Source of the DNA: G963556115 sp963666605
GTDB lineage: Bacteria; Planctomycetota; SZUA-567
DNA length: 64,000 nt
Direction: 5' to 3'
NCBI GenBank assembly: GCA_965140405.1
Contig: OZ223208.1
Location: forward strand, 620,001 to 684,000
Below the pieces are notes generated by a model, which saw nothing but the letters and a program-made list of their open reading frames with translations, was not told the DNA's origin and did not search any database. The translations under genes and the position numbers were made by a program. The first letter of the stretch is position 1; each line of letters opens with the position of its first letter. Below are positions 27,014-36,217 of this stretch, piece after piece.

Positions 27014-29281
27014 TGTATTCTCCTTTGCTATATCTCGATTATTATCCATTATTTTAACACTTTCCCCATCAGTATATTCTTCTAATTTAAACTTTTTAAG
27101 ACTCAATGAATTTGATACCACAGAGACCGAGCTAAACGCCATTGCCGCTCCAGCAATAATAGGATTCAAAAAACCTAGAGCAGCAACTGGTATACCTATT
27201 GAGTTATAAAAGAATGCCCAGAACAAATTCTGCCTTATCTTACTCATTGTCTTGCGTGAAAGTTGAATTGCTGCAGCTATCTCCCTCAAGTCACCACGCA
27301 TAAGGGTAATATCTGCTGATTCCATAGCAATATCCGACCCTTCACCCATAGCGATACCGGTATCAGCAATGGCTAGAGCTGGGGCATCATTGATGCCATC
27401 TCCTACCATCGCTACAATTTTACCAGCAGCCTGAAGCTTTTTAACTTCAACAGCCTTCCCCTCTGGCAGTACCTCTGCAAGTACATTATCAACACCAGCT
27501 GCTCGAGCTATTGCTTTGGCTGTACACTGGTTATCACCAGTTATCATGTACACTTCCAGACCCATTGCTTTGAGAGTTGCGATTCCACTGCGTGAAGTCT
27601 CCTTGATACTATCAGAAATAGCGAACAAGGCCAAGGTCTCCTCCTCATTTGCCAAAGTTACTACTGTATGCCCCTGCTCTTCAAGCTCGGCCTTCCTCTC
27701 TACAAGTTCAACAACTGGTATCTTGTTTTCAACAAGGTAAGGCTCTGTACCAATATGGTACTTAGTCCCTGCGATAGTACCGGTAATACCCTTACCAGCT
27801 ACAGCACTAAAGCCAGTAGTATCCTTGAGAGAACAACCATCCCTATGAGCCGCTTTGACAATAGCCTGCGCCAAAGGGTGCTCAGAGTTACTCTCAAGGC
27901 TTGCTACAATACTGAGCAACTCTTGAATCACTTCAGGGGATTCAGAGCCACCTAAAGGCAGGATCTTCTGAAGGTCAGGTCGTCCCTGCGTAATAGTCCC
28001 AGTCTTATCAAGAACAACGGCAGTAACTTTACCTGTCAACTGCAAGACTTCGCCATTTTTAATAAGAATACCTCGCCCAGCACCAATCCCTGTTCCGACC
28101 ATAATAGCTGTAGGGGTCGCTAGCCCAAGCGAGCATGGGCAGGCAATAACCAACACCGCCACAGCAGCGATGACCGCCGAAGTTAGTGAACCTATTACCA
28201 GCCACCAGATAATAAAGGTAAGTAAAGCAATACCGAGAACTATCGGCACAAATATAGCTGCAACCTTATCAGCCAATTTCTGAATGGGTGCTTTTGAGCC
28301 TTGAGCTTCTTCAACAATAGCAATTATCCTTGAGAGCACCGAGTCACGACCAATATGCTCTGCCTCAAACTTTACAGATCCATAACTATTGATTGATCCA
28401 CTAACTAACATATCACCACACTGCTTTTCTACCGGCATACTTTCACCAGTAATCATACTTTCATCTACAGCAGTATTTCCGCTAAGTATAACACCATCAA
28501 CAGGCACCCTCTCGCCAGGTTTGATATGCACAATATCGCCAACAAGCACATCACTCACAGGCACAATGACAACTTCTCCATCACGCTCAACACTCGCTGT
28601 TTTTGGCTGTAATCCCATCAACTTCTTGATGGCCTCTGAGGTTCGTCCCTTGGCATTCGCTTCCAAATACTTACCTAAAAGAACGAGTGTAATAATAATT
28701 GCCGAAGCTTCGAAATATAGACCGCCGCTAGCAATATCCATATACCCAGCAGTAAATCCATTAAAAATACTGAATATATACGCTGAAGAAGTTCCAAGGA
28801 CTACCAACACATCCATCCCTAGACTTAGGGCAACAAGGTTCCTCCATGCACCTCTATAAAAACTCCATCCAACCCAGAACTGCACAGGAGTAGCTAGTGC
28901 AAATTGCAAATATGGATTATGTAAAAACATGAGTGACTGAATTTTAAATAACCCTGCAAACATAGCCAGCAGTAGAGGGATGCTAAAAATAATCGCGATG
29001 ATCGTCTTTACCTTCAAATCATGCAATTCATTCCTCTTGAGTTCAGCTTGCTCATCATCTATACCCTCACTTGCTACAGACGCAGTATACCCTGCATCAG
29101 CGACACTACCTATAATGCTGCTCACCCCTACTATGTCAGGATCAAAACTTACAGTTGCTTTATCGGTGGCAAGGTTTACTGTGGCCATATCTACCCCATG
29201 GAGCTTCTTTATAGCTTTTTCAACATGTGAAACACAAGCCGCACAGGTCATGCCTTGTATATTAAATTGAATAATATCCAT
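26810..29281 (-). CDS. copA: Cu+-exporting P1B-type ATPase with C-terminal CopZ-like domain
   Basis: Copper pump of 823 residues in the inner membrane. The N-terminal heavy-metal domain has GMTCAAC (C13, C16). Then come about eight membrane helices, the actuator ITGES, the CPC metal site VIACPCSLGLATPT (about 383), phosphorylation site VLDKTGTITQG (about 426), EHPLAQAI and GDGINDAPALA. Normal CopA ends after the last helix pair and a short tail (here near SLKKFKLEEYTDGE). This one continues into a linker and a second complete heavy-metal domain with GMSCNHC (C768, C771). That tail has its own ribosome site and start (see the entry at 26810-27013). Confidence 0.95.
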   Translation of the reverse strand: MDIIQFNIQGMTCAACVSHVEKAIKKLHGVDMATVNLATDKATVSFDPDIVGVSSIIGSVADAGYTASVASEGIDDEQAELKRNELHDLKVKTIIAIIFSIPLLLAMFAGLFKIQSLMFLHNPYLQFALATPVQFWVGWSFYRGAWRNLVALSLGMDVLVVLGTSSAYIFSIFNGFTAGYMDIASGGLYFEASAIIITLVLLGKYLEANAKGRTSEAIKKLMGLQPKTASVERDGEVVIVPVSDVLVGDIVHIKPGERVPVDGVILSGNTAVDESMITGESMPVEKQCGDMLVSGSINSYGSVKFEAEHIGRDSVLSRIIAIVEEAQGSKAPIQKLADKVAAIFVPIVLGIALLTFIIWWLVIGSLTSAVIAAVAVLVIACPCSLGLATPTAIMVGTGIGAGRGILIKNGEVLQLTGKVTAVVLDKTGTITQGRPDLQKILPLGGSESPEVIQELLSIVASLESNSEHPLAQAIVKAAHRDGCSLKDTTGFSAVAGKGITGTIAGTKYHIGTEPYLVENKIPVVELVERKAELEEQGHTVVTLANEEETLALFAISDSIKETSRSGIATLKAMGLEVYMITGDNQCTAKAIARAAGVDNVLAEVLPEGKAVEVKKLQAAGKIVAMVGDGINDAPALAIADTGIAMGEGSDIAMESADITLMRGDLREIAAAIQLSRKTMSKIRQNLFWAFFYNSIGIPVAALGFLNPIIAGAAMAFSSVSVVSNSLSLKKFKLEEYTDGESVKIMDNNRDIAKENTMTEKITVEGMSCNHCKMSVEKAALSVQGVAEAEVDLEQKELTVTFEDGKSDFESVKEAVVNAGYIIG

Positions 29282-29338
29282 ATAGCCTCCTTTTCATGCA
29301 GCTTTGAAATAACTATTATCATTAGTCTACCTAGTCTG

Positions 29339-29366
29339 ATACTACACCATATAGTATATATGTCAA
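29339..29366 (-). promoter_or_regulatory. Promoter of copA with dyad in the spacer
   Basis: On the minus strand TTGACA (29366-29361), 16-bp spacer, TAGTAT (29344-29339), about 58 bases upstream of the copA start. Spacer and -10 together hold the imperfect dyad ACTATA-N3-TGTAGT, a possible operator for a copper-responsive regulator. No such regulator gene is in the window. Confidence 0.55.
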
Positions 29367-29499
29367 TAATACAAAGAAACTACTCCTAACCAACCACTTA
29401 CCATTTTATCAATATAGTGTCATATTTATTATCACTCATTAATTTTATAATGTACCTAAGCAATGTCGTTAGTTTATAAAATATCTTAAAGATTACAAA

Positions 29500-29541
29500 T
29501 AAATAGAAACGCCCTGGTTTTAATCAGGGCGTTTCTATTTA
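29500..29541 (-). terminator. Intrinsic terminator of the purine permease gene
   Basis: Perfect 17-bp inverted repeat (29500-29516 / 29525-29541) with an 8-nt loop, between the purine permease stop and the copA promoter. Confidence 0.8.
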
Positions 29542-29611
29542 CTTCTTACTATTAGAAGTATGATTCCTCACAAATGAACTCAGAAAATCATATTGAAAAG
29601 GTAGACATAAC

Positions 29612-30913
29612 TTATAAAAATAGTTTTAACGAGAAGATAACTGTCAATGCATACATAGCAACAGTCAAGTGCTTATGGTTACCTGTCAATAGATTCAACA
29701 AGACGTACGAGATAAACCCTACAGCAATACCGTCAGCAATACTATAAGTAAGAGGGATAAGTACTATAGTAAGGAAAGCAGGTATCGCCTCAGTATAATC
29801 GTGAAAGTCAATCTCAATAATAGGAGCCATCATAAAGAGCCCAACCAGTATTAGAGCAGCAGCAGTTGAAGCACTTGGAATAATGAGGAAGAAAGGACTA
29901 ATAAAGAGTGCCACTAAAAATAGACCAGAAATAACCAGAGCAGTAAAACCAGTCTTTCCACCAGCACTAACTCCAGAAGCACTCTCAATATAAGCAGTAA
30001 CTGTAGATGTACCAAGTACAGCACCACATATTGTAGCCAACGAATCACTTAGTAGAGCTTGTTTGATTGCAGGAAGCTTGCCGTTTTTCTCTAAGAGCCC
30101 AGCTTTTGATGATACCCCGATCAATGAACCAATAGTATCGAAGACATCTACAAAGAGGAATGTTATCAACAGAGCTAACATATCTAGAGTAAATACGCTA
30201 CTCCACTCAAATTGGAAGAAGATAGGCGTAATAGATGGAGGAGTAGTAATAATGCTACCTTCAGGCAACTTTGTCACACCTAGGAAAAGTGCGGCAATCG
30301 TTGAAATAATAATACCTAGAAGAATTGCAGCAGGTATCCTCCAGATAAGCATAACACTTGTGACAAAGAGTCCAATCAAAGTAACAATAACAGTATGACT
30401 GTGGAGATCACCAAGCTTTACCAATGTTGAAGCATTATCTACAACAATACCAGATGACTGTAGTCCAATAAAGGTAATAAACAAACCAATTCCTACAGAG
30501 ATAGCATACTTTAAAGATGTTGGTATCGCATTAAATATCAGTTCTCTAATATTTAGTAACGACATAATCGCAAAGATTATACCTTCAATAAATACTGCTG
30601 TAAGCGCAAACTGCCAAGTATAGCCGAGAGTAAGACACACTGTATATGTAAAGAACGCTAATAACCCAATTCCTGGAGCAAGAGCAACTGGTAGCTTAGC
30701 AATAATTGCCATAAATGCTGTACCTAGACAAGCTCCTATAGCAGTTGCAGTAAATACCGCACCCTTGTCCATACCTGTAGCAGAAAGCATATCAGGTGCA
30801 AGCGCTAGTACATAAACCATAGTGACAAACGTAGTCAAACCAGCCAATGTCTCTGTGCGAAAATTTGTCTTATGCTTGTCAAACTCGAAGTATGTTCTCA
30901 GAAAATTAATCAT
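29612..30913 (-). CDS. NCS2-family purine permease (AzgA/PbuG/PbuO-like)
   Basis: Proton symporter for adenine, guanine or hypoxanthine, 433 residues with 12-14 hydrophobic segments. It begins like the AzgA group (FEFDKHKTNFRTETLAGLTTFVTMVYVLALAPDML), then has PVALAPGIGLLAFF, FLFVDVFDTIGSLIGV and STVTAYIESASGVSAGGKTG, the substrate-binding helices of this clade. It is a single-gene unit. No xpt/pbuX-type purine riboswitch was recognised in its leader, although the leader can fold a short hairpin (30966-31006). Confidence 0.92.
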   Translation of the reverse strand: MINFLRTYFEFDKHKTNFRTETLAGLTTFVTMVYVLALAPDMLSATGMDKGAVFTATAIGACLGTAFMAIIAKLPVALAPGIGLLAFFTYTVCLTLGYTWQFALTAVFIEGIIFAIMSLLNIRELIFNAIPTSLKYAISVGIGLFITFIGLQSSGIVVDNASTLVKLGDLHSHTVIVTLIGLFVTSVMLIWRIPAAILLGIIISTIAALFLGVTKLPEGSIITTPPSITPIFFQFEWSSVFTLDMLALLITFLFVDVFDTIGSLIGVSSKAGLLEKNGKLPAIKQALLSDSLATICGAVLGTSTVTAYIESASGVSAGGKTGFTALVISGLFLVALFISPFFLIIPSASTAAALILVGLFMMAPIIEIDFHDYTEAIPAFLTIVLIPLTYSIADGIAVGFISYVLLNLLTGNHKHLTVAMYALTVIFSLKLFL

Positions 30914-30965
30914 GATCCCTCCCGATCTCTAAATATTGCGAAAATGTGCAAAAATGCCTTACAAA

Positions 30966-31006
30966 ATTGAAGTCTAAATTATATGACTTTTAAAGATAAC
31001 TTCAAT
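30966..31006 (-). other. Hairpin in the purine permease leader
   Basis: 8-bp inverted repeat ATTGAAGT (30966-30973) / ACTTCAAT (30999-31006), enclosing a second pairing of TAAA/TTTA, 53-93 bases upstream of the permease start. It may be a leader structure or a binding site. It does not match the purine riboswitch consensus. Confidence 0.35.
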
Positions 31007-31124
31007 CACTATAGTATAACAATTATTACATTTTATATGGTAAATCCCATACTTTATACATGATTTTAATCATAATCCCAAAACGCATGCGCAAAAACTC
31101 TGTAAATTAATAAAATATAAAACA

Positions 31125-31156
31125 GTCGCACGCACAAGAACCCTGTGCCATGCGAC
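31125..31156 (-). terminator. Intrinsic terminator of the fucose-isomerase-like/ABC operon
   Basis: Two-part stem GTCGCA (31125-31130) / TGCGAC (31151-31156) and GCACA / TGTGC, GC-rich, 47 bases after the isomerase stop. On the minus strand it is followed by TGTTTTATATTTTA. Confidence 0.75.
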
Positions 31157-31202
31157 CTTAATTTAAAATCTAAACTACTTATGAAGCCAAAGGCTACCTA
31201 AC

Positions 31203-32627
31203 TTACCTACCGTACAGATAATTATCTATCTTTCCTAAGGCATCTTTGTCATACAGATCAACATCAAGCCCTGGGATATACTTACATGCCTCTACAACTG
31301 CTGGCATATAGTCACCATGAATACCAACACAGTGATGAATGTATGGACCTTCAACAAGCTTTCTCTCAAGAGAGAGCCAGTCTTCTACTTCAATCCAAAC
31401 ATACGTTCCCTTAATGTATGGACCTTCAACACCCTTGGCTTTACCAGCTAGTAGTTTATACTCGCCGTGATCACCATCAAAACGTAGTATTGTCATATCC
31501 CCACCCTTGATCTCAGCGAGTACTGCCCCAGCACACTTTCCTGGCAATGCAAAAGGTCTTCCAAGAACAGGCTTATCTTTAGCTAGTGAGAGTGGATACG
31601 GGCCACAGTGCTGTAAAAGCTCGGCATTATCATTTTCAGGGTGGCGTACAGTCCAGTCAGCAAAGTATGGAGCAGTTTCACCCATAGCCGCAGCTTGAGC
31701 AATAATAGCTGATATTGCTCCATGAATGTCTGTCTCACAGGCTACAGGTATGCCTAAATCAGTAAGGATTGAGTTACACACGCAAGGCATAATAGATAGC
31801 TCACTCTGAAGAGCGTCCCAACACTGTATAGCAATTGAGTTACAGCCATTATCACGAGCAGCACCTTCCATAGCTACCTTTAACGCAGCTACAAGTCTTA
31901 CCTCATCTGGGTTGACATCAACAACCATATTCTCATTCATGAAGTCAATAGTATCAGAGACCTCTTTACTGGTAATATCTGCATTAAGGATCTTAACTTT
32001 AGACACAATATCTGAAAGAGTAATCGGATAAATTTGGATACCAAATTTCTCGAGTAGTTCACCCTCATTGCACATAACAGTCCAAAAACCTGCTGGACGT
32101 GGAGCAATCTGGAGTACACGTGTAGACTTGAGCTCTTTAACAATATTAGTAGCCGCTACAAAGGTCTTAACACCTCTCTCAAAGCTAACATCCTCAAGTC
32201 TATCATTTGGAAGGTATGTAAATGGTAGATTGAATCTTCTAAGTACCTTACCTGTAGCAAATAGTCCACACTGCGAATCGCGTAATCTTGAACCATCAGG
32301 CATAGGCATCTCATCTCGAGGTCCCCAGAGTAAGATAGGAAGTTTCAACTCAGCTGCCACCTTACATACCAAATCCTCAGTACCAAAGTTACAATGAGGG
32401 AAGAAAAGACAGCTTACCCCTTCACTTCTAAATTTAGCGACAACTTTAGCAACATCACTTTCAGAATGTAGCAGACCTTCGTCATTCACATCTTCGATAT
32501 CAACATAGTCGACACCCAACTCTTTGAGTTTTTTGTATGTTTTATTCTTATAACTGTGCGCATCTTCCTTACTAAAGATAAATCTTCTTGTAGGGGCTAC
32601 ACCCATCTTAACAGTGTATTTATACAT
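31203..32627 (-). CDS. L-fucose/L-arabinose isomerase-superfamily protein
   Basis: Probable aldose-ketose isomerase of 474 residues. It matches the fucose-isomerase-like family in its N-terminal part (KMGVAPTRRFIFSKEDA, FFPHCNFGTEDLV, LLWGPRDEMPMPDGSRLRDSQCG). In the C-terminal half, NSIAIQCWDALQSEL, PVACETDIHGAI (a Glu-x-Asp-x-His group likely to bind metal) and HHCVGIHGDYMPAVVEACKY resemble the active-site segments of that superfamily. It is the last gene of the ABC operon, and the divergent arm encodes a sugar kinase and transketolase, so it probably turns the imported aldose into a ketose. The sugar cannot be named from sequence. Confidence 0.8.
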   Translation of the reverse strand: MYKYTVKMGVAPTRRFIFSKEDAHSYKNKTYKKLKELGVDYVDIEDVNDEGLLHSESDVAKVVAKFRSEGVSCLFFPHCNFGTEDLVCKVAAELKLPILLWGPRDEMPMPDGSRLRDSQCGLFATGKVLRRFNLPFTYLPNDRLEDVSFERGVKTFVAATNIVKELKSTRVLQIAPRPAGFWTVMCNEGELLEKFGIQIYPITLSDIVSKVKILNADITSKEVSDTIDFMNENMVVDVNPDEVRLVAALKVAMEGAARDNGCNSIAIQCWDALQSELSIMPCVCNSILTDLGIPVACETDIHGAISAIIAQAAAMGETAPYFADWTVRHPENDNAELLQHCGPYPLSLAKDKPVLGRPFALPGKCAGAVLAEIKGGDMTILRFDGDHGEYKLLAGKAKGVEGPYIKGTYVWIEVEDWLSLERKLVEGPYIHHCVGIHGDYMPAVVEACKYIPGLDVDLYDKDALGKIDNYLYGR

Positions 32628-32664
32628 AATGTACCTACTCCAATTTCTAATTTATAAAATTATA

Positions 32665-33699
32665 TTACTTAGCAACTAGTGCTTTAGCGTTCATCTTCTT
32701 CTGAATTTGATCAAAGACAACAGCAGCAATAATAACTAAACCTTTAATTACATTCTGCCAGAATTCTGACACGCCGAGCATAACTAGACCATCATTCAGG
32801 ATACCAATAACGAATGCACCAACTATTGTTCCACCTATAGTACCAATACCACCAGAGAGAGACGTACCACCGAGTACAGCAGCAGCGATAGCATTCATCT
32901 CATAGCTCTCACCTGTAGCAGGGTGTGAAGCAACCAATTGTGAAGAGATCACCAAGCCAACCAGAGCAGCGCAGAAACCAGAGAACATATAAACAATAAT
33001 AGTTACTTTCTTTACCTGCACACCAGATAGAGCTGCTGCTTTTGCATTACCACCAATTGCATAGATATGTCTGCCTAGCGGTGTCTTCTTCGCAACATAT
33101 ACCGCGATTCCTGCTAATATTATCATCAGCCATATCGATACTGGTATACCGATAATTCTTCCAGCTCCAAGATAAGGAAATCCTGTATTGCCCAACTCAG
33201 CAGTACCTTGCAGATTTGGGAATGTTGCACCACCAGAACGAAGATTTGCTAAACCTCTAGCAATATACATCATACCGAGTGTACCAATAAATGGCGCTAC
33301 ATTTAGCTTTGTTATTAATATGCCGTTCAGGTATCCAATAAACGTACCTATTGCAAGTACAGCAAGAATGATCGCCCATATATTTAGATACATAACGCTA
33401 CCACCAGGTAGAGCTAATCCTTCATATATCAAGCCACCAGCTATCATACCACATAGTCCGACAATTCCACCTACAGACAGGTCGATCCCAGCAGTAAGAA
33501 TAACGAATGTCATACCTAGCGCAAGAATAGCTGTTACGGCAACGTGCTTACCAACTGTCACAAGATTGAGCGGGTTTAAAAAATTAATATTCCTTGTCAC
33601 CTCTAAGAGGACAGTTATTACTACAGTCAGGACAACGAGAGCGATCACAGTACGCATCTTCATAATCCACAGACTCAATTTTAAATTCTTATTTTGCAT
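32665..33699 (-). CDS. Sugar ABC transporter permease (RbsC-like)
   Basis: Membrane subunit of 344 residues of a ribose-type importer. Motifs are MTFVILTAGIDLSVGGIVGL near residue 65, YAIGGNAKAAALSGVQV near 220, and NAIAAAVLGGTSLSGGIGTIGGT near 270, shown here in part. An ATG at 33729 is in frame, but the one at 33699 follows GGGAG at a suitable distance and starts where the family starts. It lies between the ATPase and isomerase genes on the minus strand. Confidence 0.93.
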   Translation of the reverse strand: MQNKNLKLSLWIMKMRTVIALVVLTVVITVLLEVTRNINFLNPLNLVTVGKHVAVTAILALGMTFVILTAGIDLSVGGIVGLCGMIAGGLIYEGLALPGGSVMYLNIWAIILAVLAIGTFIGYLNGILITKLNVAPFIGTLGMMYIARGLANLRSGGATFPNLQGTAELGNTGFPYLGAGRIIGIPVSIWLMIILAGIAVYVAKKTPLGRHIYAIGGNAKAAALSGVQVKKVTIIVYMFSGFCAALVGLVISSQLVASHPATGESYEMNAIAAAVLGGTSLSGGIGTIGGTIVGAFVIGILNDGLVMLGVSEFWQNVIKGLVIIAAVVFDQIQKKMNAKALVAK

Positions 33700-33768
33700 T
33701 TCTACTCCCAGAATAAATATAGCCAGCAAGTACCCTTACTTTAGCTCATTAGTAACAATAATAATATC

Positions 33769-35331
33769 CTAACCTACCTTTGTCGTTCTATGCCCTATAG
33801 CAGAAGCATCGATAAGTTTTTCTTCTGTAATATTTCCCCGGGTCAACTCTTTGGTCTTCCTACCCTTTGACAATACAATCACTCTGTCACATACACCTTG
33901 TATCTCTTTAATTTCAGAAGATACAAAGAGCACCCCGAGCCCTTCTTTAGCAAATTCATCCATCAACCGGAATACCTCACCCTTTGCTCCTACATCAATA
34001 CCTCTAGTAGGTTCATCCATCAGCAGAACCTTGGGTTCAGTCAGCAGACACTTACCAATAACAACCTTCTGCTGGTTTCCACCACTTAGAGAAGAGACAG
34101 GAACACTTGCGCTAGGTGCTTTGATACTCATCTTATCGAACATCTTCTTAATAGAGGTTTTTTCAATGCTCTTCATGATATGGAATTTACTTGTTACGAG
34201 TCTCCACAATCCTGCAAGGGTCATATTATGACCAACAGATAGAATTGGGATTAGTCCTTCTCTTTGCCTATCTTCTGGCACAAGCACGACACCAGCTTTA
34301 ATTCTCTCTTCTATATCTTCTTTGAGCAGCATCTTACCATTGAGTTTTATCTCACCCTCATAATCGGTATTTACACCCATTATAGCTTCAAGAACTTCTG
34401 AACGACCTGCCCCTAAAAGCCCATAAAGCCCCAAAATTTCACCTTTTTTAAGGTCAAATGAAATATCCTTCAAGTCTTCTCTTTCATTTGAGAACCGACA
34501 AGAAAGATTCCTAACACTCAGTACAACCTCTTCGGATTCAGGTGCATCTCTTTGCGGGAATACATCGCCCCAATTCTTACCAGCCATACTTCTAACGATC
34601 CACTGCAAGGTCACCTCTTCCATCTCTTTGATCGTAACCAGCTCACCATCACGTAAGACAGTAATGTTATCTCCAATTTCGATAAGTTCTTCGAGCTTAT
34701 GTGAGATGTAAATTACCGCCACACCCTGGCTCTTGAGATCATTGATAATTCTGAATAACACAGCTACTTCAGCTGTACTAAGAGCCGAGGTAGGCTCATC
34801 CATAATAAGCACAGACATCTCATTACGAATTGATTTTGCAATTTCTATAATTTGTTGTTGACCAACCTTGAGGTTTGACACTAGCTCACTTGGATTTATA
34901 TCCTGTTCAAGGCGAGAAAGTAGCTTTGCCGCTTCTAACTCTTGCTGCTTAACATCAATTACCCCGCCAGACTTCATTATCTCACAGTTGAGAAAGATGT
35001 TATCAGCCACAGTCAAGTTTGGGCAGAGATTTAGCTCTTGGTGAATAATTCTTATCCCAAGCTTCTCGGCATCTTCTGTAGTCTCTAGCTTTAGTTCTTT
35101 ACCCTTCCAGAACAGAGTCCCTTCAGAAAGGAACTCAATACCAGCCATTATCTTCATCAATGTTGACTTACCAGCACCGTTCTCACCCACCAGCACATTG
35201 ACTTTACCCGGGTATATCTTGAAGTCTACCCCCTTAAGAGCAACCGTACCAGGATATCTTTTTGTAATACCCTCAGCTCTATATAACACACCTTCTGGTA
35301 ATGGCTGGTGCACAGCTGTATCTCTTTGCAT
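33769..35331 (-). CDS. Sugar ABC transporter ATP-binding protein (RbsA/MglA-like)
   Basis: Duplicated ATPase of 520 residues. Domain one: Walker A GENGAGKST, Walker B VLIMDEPTSALS. Domain two: GLLGAGRSEV in place of Walker A, signature LSGGNQQKVVIGK, Walker B VLLMDEPTRGIDVG. It energises uptake with the permease and binding protein of the same operon. Its ATG overlaps the stop of the DUF2291 gene by one base (TAATG), so translation is probably coupled. Confidence 0.95.
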   Translation of the reverse strand: MQRDTAVHQPLPEGVLYRAEGITKRYPGTVALKGVDFKIYPGKVNVLVGENGAGKSTLMKIMAGIEFLSEGTLFWKGKELKLETTEDAEKLGIRIIHQELNLCPNLTVADNIFLNCEIMKSGGVIDVKQQELEAAKLLSRLEQDINPSELVSNLKVGQQQIIEIAKSIRNEMSVLIMDEPTSALSTAEVAVLFRIINDLKSQGVAVIYISHKLEELIEIGDNITVLRDGELVTIKEMEEVTLQWIVRSMAGKNWGDVFPQRDAPESEEVVLSVRNLSCRFSNEREDLKDISFDLKKGEILGLYGLLGAGRSEVLEAIMGVNTDYEGEIKLNGKMLLKEDIEERIKAGVVLVPEDRQREGLIPILSVGHNMTLAGLWRLVTSKFHIMKSIEKTSIKKMFDKMSIKAPSASVPVSSLSGGNQQKVVIGKCLLTEPKVLLMDEPTRGIDVGAKGEVFRLMDEFAKEGLGVLFVSSEIKEIQGVCDRVIVLSKGRKTKELTRGNITEEKLIDASAIGHRTTKVG

Positions 35332-35996
35332 TATAAATCCCCTTTTAACTTCAGCACTACAGGTGTGATAAGAACTTTACCCTTCTTGCTGTAGGTGAAG
35401 GCACCAACAAATTCCACCTCTTTACCCTCAAGGTCTGCTTTATTAAAACCCTTGACAACATTATTCTTTATATAGTTATTAATCTCTTTAGACACTTTTG
35501 CAAATTCTATCTGATTCTGATAGTTATTGAAGTCAAAGAATGGTAGAGAGTCTCTTACCACACTTTTCTTTATAATTGGTCCTATCTGCATTCTTACCTT
35601 GTTCTTACCGGAGAGATCCTCTATGTCCAGCTCAAGATACCCAGCAGAAGACTTAATATTCACGCTTGAAATTTTAGCCGTACCCTTGATGATGAAGTTA
35701 TAAGGAGAGAGACTATTGCCTCTTCTACCATACTTTTCACCGAAAGCTTTAGAATCTTTTTTAAGTTCACTAAATGCTTGGTTAATATCAAGAGCATTCT
35801 TCTCAAATTCAGGAGTAATTTTGGTACCCCAAATACTTGCGATATAATCCTTAATATTTTTTCCACCAGTATTATTGTCAGCAATTTTTTTATTTTCCAG
35901 TTCCTTTAGGTCTTCTGGAGTCATAGTTACTGCAGTTGACAATGCAACAACCAAGTACACGACAGCCATCAATCCAAGTACTATTTTAAAAGACAT
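35331..35996 (-). CDS. DUF2291-family exported protein linked to ribose-type transporters
   Basis: Protein of 221 residues with one N-terminal hydrophobic segment (FKIVLGLMAVVYLVVALSTAV), so it is exported or membrane-anchored with most of it outside the cytoplasm. The remainder fits DUF2291: DYIASIWGTKITPEF near the start, GRRGNSLSPYNFIIKGTAKI, MQIGPIIKKSVVRDSLPFF and EVEFVGAFTY. The family has no known activity but is found again and again in ribose-type ABC operons with split transketolases. Its position between the binding protein and the ATPase supports a role in uptake. There is no lipobox cysteine after the hydrophobic segment. Confidence 0.8.
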   Translation of the reverse strand: MSFKIVLGLMAVVYLVVALSTAVTMTPEDLKELENKKIADNNTGGKNIKDYIASIWGTKITPEFEKNALDINQAFSELKKDSKAFGEKYGRRGNSLSPYNFIIKGTAKISSVNIKSSAGYLELDIEDLSGKNKVRMQIGPIIKKSVVRDSLPFFDFNNYQNQIEFAKVSKEINNYIKNNVVKGFNKADLEGKEVEFVGAFTYSKKGKVLITPVVLKLKGDL

Positions 35997-36060
35997 TCTA
36001 ACCTTCCTTATTAATGATTAGATTCATTTATACTTAATTCAGTTATTAATTTAATAAAAA

Positions 36061-36156
36061 TCCTTGCTCACATATAGCTATTAAAAATGGTTTACTTTAA
36101 AGAAAATAACAACTACAAACCATCATTAATCAATTCGATCCATATATAAGCAAGGA
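36061..36156 (-). terminator. Branched hairpin with T run after the binding-protein gene (attenuator)
   Basis: On the minus strand, stem TCCTTGCT / AGCAAGGA (36156-36149 with 36068-36061) encloses a second 7-bp hairpin (36117-36123 / 36087-36093), and the outer stem is followed by TTTTTATT. It lies in the 217-base gap between the binding-protein and DUF2291 genes and may limit read-through, like the hairpin at 20492. Confidence 0.55.
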
Positions 36157-36217
36157 ATATAGTTTATTTATGCTAAACACACACTTACTACTAGAATTAC
36201 TTTTGAAAATTGAACTA

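Noticed and set aside
30914..31110. Purine riboswitch before the NCS2 permease
   Set aside because: The conserved purine-aptamer loop sequences are absent. Only a short hairpin is present.
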